NCBI GenBank assembly: GCA_019136685.1
Contig: JAGVTS010000238.1
Span: 1-38,992 of the forward strand
Reading direction: 5' to 3'
DNA: 38,992 bases
Origin: Bacillota bacterium
GTDB taxonomy: Bacteria > Bacillota > DTU025
Positions 7,963 to 14,206 of the stretch are shown piece by piece. The position numbers were made by a program, and so were the translations under genes. The notes under the pieces are model-generated. The model was not told the DNA's origin and did no database searches. It saw only the letters and a list, made by a program, of their open reading frames with translations. Numbering within the stretch: position 1 is the stretch's first letter; every line of letters begins with the position of its first letter.

Positions 7963-9150
7963 TTGCATACCGCCGCATTCGCGAGCAGGATGCGGGATCT
8001 CGGCGGCGACGTTGTTGCCAATATGTTCGCCCTTACCGAGAAAGCCGATATCATCTCGTTCGCAGGAGGAATACCCTCGCCCGACGCGCTGCCTGTGGAA
8101 CGCCTCCGGGAGCTGGCAGATGAGATTCTGTGCACCTGTGGCAAGCAAGTCCTTCAGTACTCGACCATTGACGGCTACGGCCCTCTGCGAGAATGGCTGG
8201 CAGCATGGATGGCCGAGACTGGTGTTCAAGCAACACGCGAAAACGTGCTGGTCACTTCAGGGGGCCAGCAAGGCATCGATCTGGCCGCGAAGGCTTTTCT
8301 GAACCCTGGCGATTGCGTGCTCGTCGAACGGCCCACTTACTTAGCTGCGATTCCCATATTCAAAACGTATGAAGCGAGATTCGCAGCTGTGGAGTCCGAC
8401 GACGAAGGTATCATACCCGAATCCTTCGAAGAGGCTGCCCGCAAGTATAACCCGAAACTGCTGTATGTTGTTCCCACGTTCCAAAATCCCACCGGCGTCA
8501 CCATACCTGCCGAACGCAGGGAAGCCATCGCGGAGATAGCCGGAAGGCATGGCGTGCTGGTATTGGAGGACGATCCATACGCCAAACTCAGGTATGATGG
8601 GGATCCCGCGCCGTCCATAGCAAGCTTCGACGATCGTGGAATCTTTATCTTCGTGGGCAGTTTCTCGAAGATCGTCTCGCCCGGCCTGCGCGTCGGATAC
8701 ATGGTATCGCCGGCTTACGTACAGCCCAGGTTGGCCCAGTGCAAGCAGAGCACTGATTTCCACACATCCAACCTCTCGCAAAGGCTGATTTACGAGTTCT
8801 GTACGCGCGGGTATCTTGGCCCTCACCTGGAGGCCATAAAGAGGGCATACATGGTGAAGCGAGATGCAGCCCTGCGAGCCATGGAGAAGTACTTCCCCGA
8901 TGGAGTCAAGTGGACGCACCCGCAGGGCGGTCTATTCGTGTGGGCGACACTGCCCGAAAAGATCGACACCGCTGAGTTAATCAAGCGTGCGTCGGAGCGG
9001 AAGGTCGCATTCATACCTGGTGTTCCCTTCTACTTTGACGAAACCGGGCATAATACGATGAGGCTCAACTTCAGCAACGCGAGCCTTGATGCTCTAGACG
9101 AGGGATTGCACCGTCTGGGCACAGTCATCAAGGAGGCTATGGACGAGTAG
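7963..9150 (+). CDS. PLP-dependent aminotransferase, class I fold (2-aminoadipate/LysN-like)
   Basis: 395 residues, the aspartate-aminotransferase fold as found in LysN, ARO8 and MocR C-terminal domains. The PLP lysine is Lys236 in SFSKIVSPGLRVGYM; other hallmarks are ISFAGGIPSP, TSGGQQGIDLAAKAFL, VPTFQNPTGVT and LEDDPYAKLRY. It lacks a GntR DNA-binding domain, so it is an enzyme, not a MocR regulator. TTG start with AAGGGAGTG eight bases upstream. Its position after korDABC makes a link between 2-oxoglutarate and amino-acid catabolism plausible (transamination supplies or uses 2-oxoacids), but this is inference; the substrate cannot be read from sequence. Confidence 0.88.
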   Translation: MHTAAFASRMRDLGGDVVANMFALTEKADIISFAGGIPSPDALPVERLRELADEILCTCGKQVLQYSTIDGYGPLREWLAAWMAETGVQATRENVLVTSGGQQGIDLAAKAFLNPGDCVLVERPTYLAAIPIFKTYEARFAAVESDDEGIIPESFEEAARKYNPKLLYVVPTFQNPTGVTIPAERREAIAEIAGRHGVLVLEDDPYAKLRYDGDPAPSIASFDDRGIFIFVGSFSKIVSPGLRVGYMVSPAYVQPRLAQCKQSTDFHTSNLSQRLIYEFCTRGYLGPHLEAIKRAYMVKRDAALRAMEKYFPDGVKWTHPQGGLFVWATLPEKIDTAELIKRASERKVAFIPGVPFYFDETGHNTMRLNFSNASLDALDEGLHRLGTVIKEAMDE

Positions 9151-9201
9151 ACGCCGCTTCAGACGTGCTGTGAGCGTACGTTAGGCCCGGGCGCTCCTCT
9201 T

Positions 9202-9222
9202 CCCGGGGATGCGTCCGGGTTT
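9202..9222 (+). terminator. Weak hairpin between aminotransferase and maltokinase genes
   Basis: CCCGG / CCGGG five-base stem with an eight-base loop followed by only three T. A weak candidate terminator ahead of the maltokinase gene. Confidence 0.25.
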
Positions 9223-9248
9223 CGCCTATTCCGGAGGAGGTGGATCAG

Positions 9249-10811
9249 GTGTCGATGGCGCTAATAGAGGAGTTCTTGGCGCGAATGCCCGTCGGCGCAG
9301 CGACACAGGCCCGATGGTTTCGGCACAAGCTGTCAGGCGCCTCGAGCTGCCAGTTGCTTGATCTCTCCGAACCCTTGCCCGGATCGGGCGACCCGCCTGT
9401 GGCGCTGGCAGTTGTCAGGTTCGGCGGAGCGGGCATCTACCTGATCCCTGTGACTTTGGGCAGTCGAGACTCCAATCTGTCGGGCCGGGTACTGGCCAGC
9501 TCGGACACGCTCGACGGCAATCTCGATGCGGGCAGCGAATCGAACACAGTTCTCATCGATGCAGCATCGGATGGAGCTTACGTGAACGCCGTCTTGACTC
9601 TGATGGAATCGAACGGCGACGTTCAGGCGCGACATGGAGTATTCCAGTTTCGCAGGATTGGTGCACATCGCGGCTGGTCTGTGGAGAACATGAGCAGCGC
9701 CTACACCAACAGCGTCGTGATTGCCCACAGGAGTTCCGCGCTGAAAACATTCAGAGTGCTGACGGCGGGTATCAACCCGGACGTGGAAGTAGGTTCCGCC
9801 CTGACCGAACGCACCGAGTTCGGCGAGATTGCCCGTGTACAGGGAGAGGGCGTATATGTAGGAAGGGATGGCGGGAGATACTCCGTGGCGGTCCAGACCG
9901 AGGCAGTCCCGAACGTCGGCGACGTGTGGGATGCCATGGGCGCCGCCCTCGACGGCCTGGGCCGTGCAGGGGCGCCCGGGGCCCAACCGGCGCCCATCTC
10001 GCCGGGCTGCTGCGACTTGTGTTCGGCCGATGCCATCAGGCGCCTCGGAGCAACCATTGGGCGACTCCACCTGGCCCTGGCATCGATTGACTTACCAGGA
10101 TTCGGAAGGTCTCCAGTCACGCCCACCACGCTTGTGACATGGAGGGTCGGCCTGGCGGATAGGGCTGCCGGCGCGGTCGACCGCCTGGACCACGCCCTTC
10201 GTCGCCCGGGTTTTCTCGGCGGCGACGCTCTCCGGTTGGCTCGACTTGTTATAGAGGCGTGGCCGGGTCTTCAATCCTGCCTTGCTCCCGGGGCCTGCGA
10301 GTGCAGTATTGCCGATACTCCGAACAGTGGGTACGGTGAGCTCATCCGGTGCCACGGGGATCTGCATCTCGGGCAGGTTCTTCTCAGGCCCGATGGTCGA
10401 TTCGCCGTTATTGACTTTGAAGGTGAACCGCTGGCTCCTCTTGAGGAACGGCGCGCCCCGGCCAGCCCCGCGAGGGATGTAGCCGGCATGTTGCGTTCGT
10501 TTAGTTACGCTGCGCACTCAGCGAGGCTCCGAGCTGCCTCCTCGGGCCTGCGCGAGCCCGATGCACTGCTCGATTGGGAGCGCGTGGCCAGGCATTGGTT
10601 TCTGCAGGGCTATTTCGCCGAGGTAGACGGCGCGGGCGGTAGCCTGTGGCCTGTGGCGCCGGAAGCGAGGCAGTGGCTGATATCCCTCTTTGAGATCGAG
10701 AAAGCCTTCTACGAGGTTGACTATGAGATCAACAACAGGCCGGACTGGGCAGTGATTCCTCTATCGGGAATTCTGCAGGTCCTGGAAAGATGGGGAGGTG
10801 GCCGCACTTGA
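9249..10811 (+). CDS. Maltokinase-like protein (Mak/Pep2 family)
   Basis: 520 residues. The C-terminal half is an aminoglycoside-phosphotransferase-like kinase: HGDLHLGQVLL is the catalytic loop, DFEGEPLAPLEERRAPASPARDVAGM the Mg-binding and following segment characteristic of maltokinases, and FYEVDYEINNRPDW near the end is also diagnostic. The N-terminal ~200 residues match the cap domain in position but are divergent. Maltokinase phosphorylates maltose with ATP to maltose-1-phosphate, the donor used by GlgE for alpha-glucan synthesis. Start GTG 9249 is chosen because GGAGGAGG ends eight bases upstream; the in-frame GTG at 9240 overlaps that site. It ends in a TTGA overlap with the next glycosyltransferase. 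A cluster of Cys (CCDLC) near residue 255 is unusual. Confidence 0.8.
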   Translation: MSMALIEEFLARMPVGAATQARWFRHKLSGASSCQLLDLSEPLPGSGDPPVALAVVRFGGAGIYLIPVTLGSRDSNLSGRVLASSDTLDGNLDAGSESNTVLIDAASDGAYVNAVLTLMESNGDVQARHGVFQFRRIGAHRGWSVENMSSAYTNSVVIAHRSSALKTFRVLTAGINPDVEVGSALTERTEFGEIARVQGEGVYVGRDGGRYSVAVQTEAVPNVGDVWDAMGAALDGLGRAGAPGAQPAPISPGCCDLCSADAIRRLGATIGRLHLALASIDLPGFGRSPVTPTTLVTWRVGLADRAAGAVDRLDHALRRPGFLGGDALRLARLVIEAWPGLQSCLAPGACECSIADTPNSGYGELIRCHGDLHLGQVLLRPDGRFAVIDFEGEPLAPLEERRAPASPARDVAGMLRSFSYAAHSARLRAASSGLREPDALLDWERVARHWFLQGYFAEVDGAGGSLWPVAPEARQWLISLFEIEKAFYEVDYEINNRPDWAVIPLSGILQVLERWGGGRT

Positions 10812-11974
10812 CGGCGAAACAGCCTTTGAGTGTCACTATCATGAGCCGCGAATTCCCGCCGAATGTGTACGGCGGCGCCGGAGTGCACGTTGACTACCTG
10901 TCGTCATGCCTTGCGAGCATGATGCCGGTCGAGGTCAGGTGCTTCGGCCAGCGGGAGGCGATCCAGAACTCGCTGACTGTGAGAGGATACGATCCGTGGC
11001 TGGAGCTGTCGCGGGGTTCAGATCCCCGCCTCGAGAAGGTACTGAGCCCGCTCTCTGTTGATCTGGCCCTCGTGCGAGACCCCATAACCTCAAGCGTGGT
11101 ACATTGCCATACGTGGTACACGTTTTTCGCCGGCTACCTCGCCAAAATGCTGTACGGCGCCAGGCTGGTTACTACCGTGCATTCTCTGGAACCGCTCAGG
11201 CCGTGGAAAGAGGAGCAACTGGGCCGAGGCTACATGGGTAGTTCGTGGATGGAGAGGATAGGCATCGAGAACTCGGACAGGGTGATAGCGGTCTCTCAGG
11301 AGATGAGGGAAGATGTGCTCAAGTTCTACGATGTGGCTCCCGAGAGGGTAGTGGTGATCCACAACGGAATAGACCTTGCGGGATATCGGCGAACTACCGA
11401 CTCATCTGCGCTGGCCGGCTATGGCATCAATCAACCATACGTGCTTTTCGTGGGCAGAATATCCAGGCAGAAGGGCATAATGCACCTCTTGGACGCGGCG
11501 ACGTCCATTCGGAAGGACGTAGGGATTGTGCTGTGTGCGGGAAGCCCGGATACGAAAGAGGTAGAGCAGGAGCTAGCAGCACGGGTGGCTACGATGGATA
11601 ATGTGGTATGGATCGACAGAATGCTCCCCAGAGAGCATGTCATACAGCTATACAGCCATGCTGCGGTATTTGCCTGTCCGTCCGTGTACGAACCCTTCGG
11701 CATCATAAACCTGGAAGCCATGGCGTGTGAGATACCGGTGGTAGCATCCCGGGTAGGAGGGATTCCGGAAGTAGTAGTGGACGGCGAGACTGGTCTGCTT
11801 GTCCCTCCCGCAGACCCCACTGCTCTGGCAGAGGCGATCAACCTCGTACTGAACTCCCAGGAACTGTCGAGACGGTTCGGAGAGGCCGGGCGTGCCCGCG
11901 TCGAGAAGCACTTCTCATGGCAGGCGATTGCGATGCAGACTAAGGAGGTTTATGAGTCTGTGGTGTCGGAGTGA
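10808..11974 (+). CDS. glgM: GT4 glycosyltransferase, GlgM / actinobacterial-type glycogen synthase
   Basis: 388 residues, GT-B fold, family GT4. The N terminus (TIMSREFPPNVYGGAGVHVDYL), HCHTWYTFFAGYLAKMLYG, HSLEPLRPWKEEQLGRGY and the donor-binding EPFGIINLEAMACE match the GlgM/Corynebacterium-type GlgA group, which uses ADP-glucose and glucose-1-phosphate to make maltose-1-phosphate (or extends glucan). The TTG at 10808 has GGAGGTG seven bases upstream and overlaps the maltokinase stop; an in-frame ATG at 10790 lies before that ribosome site. With the preceding kinase it would provide two routes to the same intermediate, maltose-1-phosphate; GlgE is not in the window. The last 25 bases overlap the convergent regulator gene. 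Confidence 0.85.
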   Translation: MTAKQPLSVTIMSREFPPNVYGGAGVHVDYLSSCLASMMPVEVRCFGQREAIQNSLTVRGYDPWLELSRGSDPRLEKVLSPLSVDLALVRDPITSSVVHCHTWYTFFAGYLAKMLYGARLVTTVHSLEPLRPWKEEQLGRGYMGSSWMERIGIENSDRVIAVSQEMREDVLKFYDVAPERVVVIHNGIDLAGYRRTTDSSALAGYGINQPYVLFVGRISRQKGIMHLLDAATSIRKDVGIVLCAGSPDTKEVEQELAARVATMDNVVWIDRMLPREHVIQLYSHAAVFACPSVYEPFGIINLEAMACEIPVVASRVGGIPEVVVDGETGLLVPPADPTALAEAINLVLNSQELSRRFGEAGRARVEKHFSWQAIAMQTKEVYESVVSE

Positions 11975-12327
11975 CCGTCGGGACCGGCGGGCGGTCTGAG
12001 TGTTTGGAATGTTGACACAACAATCCGAGCATGCTGTGTCACTATGTCCACTATTTCGGCCGGACAGCCGCACACAACCGCCAAAAGCTCCTGAACTGCT
12101 GCGTCGGGCGGGTCTGCGTTGCCTTCAATCAGTGAAGAAAGGTCCACACGGAGTGACCGGCACACTGCGGTGAGCGTCCTGAGCGACGGTTGTTTCTCCC
12201 CACGCTCAATCTGACCTATGTAGCTTGCGTTCACGCCGCACATCTCTGAGAGCGACTCTTGCGTCATCTTGCGCGCCAACCGCGCCCTGCGGATTCGCTT
12301 GCCTATGCCCGCCGACTTCGACTCCAC
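11950..12327 (-). CDS. XRE-family helix-turn-helix transcriptional regulator
   Basis: 125 residues. An N-terminal Cro/C1-type HTH spans about residues 10-65: RIRRARLARKMTQESLSE, GVNASYIGQIERGEKQPSLRTLTAV. The remaining ~60 residues show no known ligand domain. The GTG at 12327 is preferred (GAGGAAGG eight bases upstream, and a promoter whose start point falls near 12344); in-frame GTG 12336 and TTG 12351 also exist. It reads convergently into the 3' end of glgM, overlapping by 25 bases, and diverges from the small unknown gene at 12565. Its target is unknown; neighbouring genes are candidates by position only. Confidence 0.85.
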   Translation of the reverse strand: MESKSAGIGKRIRRARLARKMTQESLSEMCGVNASYIGQIERGEKQPSLRTLTAVCRSLRVDLSSLIEGNADPPDAAVQELLAVVCGCPAEIVDIVTQHARIVVSTFQTLRPPAGPDGHSDTTDS

Positions 12328-12350
12328 TGAGCTCACCTTCCTCAACAGCA

Positions 12351-12379
12351 ATAGTACCCTTCATCGAGAAGACGTTGAA
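12351..12379 (-). promoter_or_regulatory. Possible promoter of the XRE regulator
   Basis: On the minus strand TTCAAC (12379-12374), 17-base spacer, TACTAT (12356-12351). It supports translation starting at 12327 rather than 12351. Confidence 0.35.
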
Positions 12380-12525
12380 TACGCCAGGAGCACTGCCTGG
12401 ACGTGTGAAAACGTGCTGTAGGTATTGAGGCGCAGCGCAACGCAGCTAAGACCCCAATAGCGCAATCCGCCCAGTATCGCCCGCGATTGTAGTCCGGACG
12501 GGCGATACTCGGCCGAGAGACGCCG

Positions 12526-12534
12526 TGCTAGAAT
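12526..12534 (+). promoter_or_regulatory. Possible extended -10 promoter for the 12565 gene
   Basis: TGCTAGAAT, an extended -10 element (TG at 12526-12527, TAGAAT at 12529-12534) with no good -35. Transcription would start near 12541, giving a 24-base leader containing the ribosome site. Confidence 0.35.
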
Positions 12535-12564
12535 GTGAGCGATGGGACGAAGGGGGGCGGCGGA

Positions 12565-12999
12565 ATGGCAAGTGTCTGGGATTCGAAGGATACTGTCATA
12601 GAGTGCCTCGAATGCATGATGCGGGTGGACGAGAAATGGCCGGGCGTGAACGACGAGGAACGGATGGAGATATACTCGTTGCTGAGGTATGTTAAGGTGC
12701 AGCTGCGATCTGTAATTGAGGCGAGGGACGTACCGTGGGGCGCCTTCCGAGAAGCAATGGACCTGATGGCGCACGCCTCGCACAACCTCAACCTGCTTCA
12801 CCTTGCCCACTACACCAGAAGGCTATCACACCTGGAGCGTGAGCTCCGGGCGGCAACAACAGATGAGGGATGGGACGCCTACCTTGAGATAGATACCCTC
12901 AAGTCGGACGAGGCTGCGCGTCGGGCAGCCCCACGATGCGCCAGGTGCGCATGTACACACGAGCGTTGCGATCAGTTCATGACCTCCAGGAGTTCGTAG
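12565..12999 (+). CDS. Hypothetical protein, 144 residues, helical with Cys-rich tail
   Basis: No family recognised. ATG 12565 has AGGGGGG seven bases upstream; an in-frame upstream start at 12535 would put the ribosome site inside the gene. The body (residues 1-110) is predicted helical, soluble and rich in heptad-like Leu, with two early Cys (IECLECMMR). After residue 118 the composition changes to an Arg/Cys tail (RCARCACTHERC), which could bind a metal or be a recently extended C terminus. The last 28 bases overlap the convergent gene at 12972. The sharp change in composition where the tail begins makes a frame change or degenerate end possible. Confidence 0.6.
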   Translation: MASVWDSKDTVIECLECMMRVDEKWPGVNDEERMEIYSLLRYVKVQLRSVIEARDVPWGAFREAMDLMAHASHNLNLLHLAHYTRRLSHLERELRAATTDEGWDAYLEIDTLKSDEAARRAAPRCARCACTHERCDQFMTSRSS

Positions 13000-14024
13000 A
13001 CGACTCTTCCGTCGGGCGCGGCCACTTCCACCCGCGCTCCACAGGGCTGCCCCATGATCGCTCTGGCCACTGGCGATTCGCTCGATAGCCGTCCTGCCAT
13101 GACCGACGCGTGCTCCGGCGAGACTATGGCATACTGCATGTCTAGCCCCAGTTCCACGTCGCGTATCCTAACCGTCGACCCAAGCCTGGGAACTGGCGGT
13201 CCTGTTCTGTTGCCGGCTGCAGGGCTCTGTAACTCGCGGGCTATGCCGGCAGCCTGATGCGCGTGCGCTTCGCTGCCCGAGCCGGAGAATATCACTCCGA
13301 TTTCGCTTGCTGTCTCGTCCTCGAATCCGCGTATGACTTCGAGCAGCGCTCTAGTGACACTGGCCGACGGGCGTCCGGAGCGAGGCATGGACAGGAAAAG
13401 GTACATGTCTCCCCCCCGGTTCTCGTTCCGGCACACGCCGAGCGCGCGCTCCGCCGTTCGCTCCAGCCTAGATGCGTGCTCTGATCCGAGGTTCAGCAAA
13501 GGGAGCATGACATACTGCGCTGAACGCCGCGCTGCTCGCGCTGCGGCCAGGATCGCAGCCTGGTCCGACCAGCTGAGGACGAGGCCGATCCGGGCAGCCC
13601 CCTGCCCTTCATGCAGACTAGTATCGGACGCACTGATGCTGTGTTCCGAGCGCATCAGTACCGTCGCCAGCCTGCCTCCGATCAGCCCAACCAGATGGCG
13701 TGCGTAGCCGATTTCGGCTCGGCCGCGCGCCTTGTCACCTGGTGGGACGTGAACACCGAAACAATCTGACGGTCGTACCCGCACCAGCACGTCTACGCCT
13801 GCCCTGGATCGACCCGCCCCGGCCTGTGCAGAAGCCGAATCTGTGCAGGCCGCCAGGAACTGATTGCGCCATCCGCTCTTGCCGAAAAGCACGCCGGCAG
13901 GCAGCTCCAGGCATCCGAGACCAAGTTCAGAACAGGCAGACACGTACCGAGTCATGCGCTCACGGGGAGACGGCGCGAAAGCCCCGGGAAGCGATGAAGG
14001 TCGGCCCGAAAAACCCACTCGCAT
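12972..14024 (-). CDS. Probable TIM-barrel-like domain fused to GreA/GreB C-terminal domain
   Basis: 350 residues. The last ~72 residues match the FKBP-like C-terminal domain of GreA/GreB/Rnk: LGSTVRIRDVELGLDMQYAIV, SSESPVARAIMGQPCGARVEV, DGRVVYELLEV. This domain binds RNA polymerase, but the GreA N-terminal coiled coil needed for transcript cleavage is absent. Residues 1-~270 are weakly like xylose-isomerase/AP-endonuclease barrels: a start with MRVGFSG, a repeat of beta-alpha hydrophobic segments (LGLGCLELPAG, GYARHLVGLIGG, ASEIGVIFSG), but no confident metal-site residues. ATG 14024 is chosen because GGAGGTG is five bases upstream. Function unknown; an RNA-polymerase-associated enzyme is a guess. 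No operon partners. Confidence 0.7.
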   Translation of the reverse strand: MRVGFSGRPSSLPGAFAPSPRERMTRYVSACSELGLGCLELPAGVLFGKSGWRNQFLAACTDSASAQAGAGRSRAGVDVLVRVRPSDCFGVHVPPGDKARGRAEIGYARHLVGLIGGRLATVLMRSEHSISASDTSLHEGQGAARIGLVLSWSDQAAILAAARAARRSAQYVMLPLLNLGSEHASRLERTAERALGVCRNENRGGDMYLFLSMPRSGRPSASVTRALLEVIRGFEDETASEIGVIFSGSGSEAHAHQAAGIARELQSPAAGNRTGPPVPRLGSTVRIRDVELGLDMQYAIVSPEHASVMAGRLSSESPVARAIMGQPCGARVEVAAPDGRVVYELLEVMN

Positions 14025-14206
14025 GCGCTCACCTCCAGGCAACTGGTGCTAGGTTTCCCAGAAACACCACGCAGTAGTCACACCGAGCGCGCCCGGACCG
14101 TAGGCATCAAATGCGGCATGGCTGGGCCAGGTCTATACAAAGGAAAAGCGTGCAGAAAGTCGAAAAGAAGGAGATAAGCCCGAAAGCCGGGGAAGGGGGC
14201 AGGTAG

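Noticed and set aside
12010..12041. TGACACA ... TGTGTCA inverted repeat
   Set aside because: Lies inside the XRE coding region, 7-base arms with a 15-base gap, likely chance; nothing downstream to control.
12361..12810. Minus-strand frame of 149 codons over the divergent region
   Set aside because: Would run through the XRE promoter and the 12565 gene; no ribosome site, and the plus-strand frame has a better start and codon pattern.
14043..14206. Divergent gap between the fusion gene and the amidase, searched for promoters
   Set aside because: Only a TATACA at 14133 with no acceptable -35; nothing firm enough to call, and no small gene seen.
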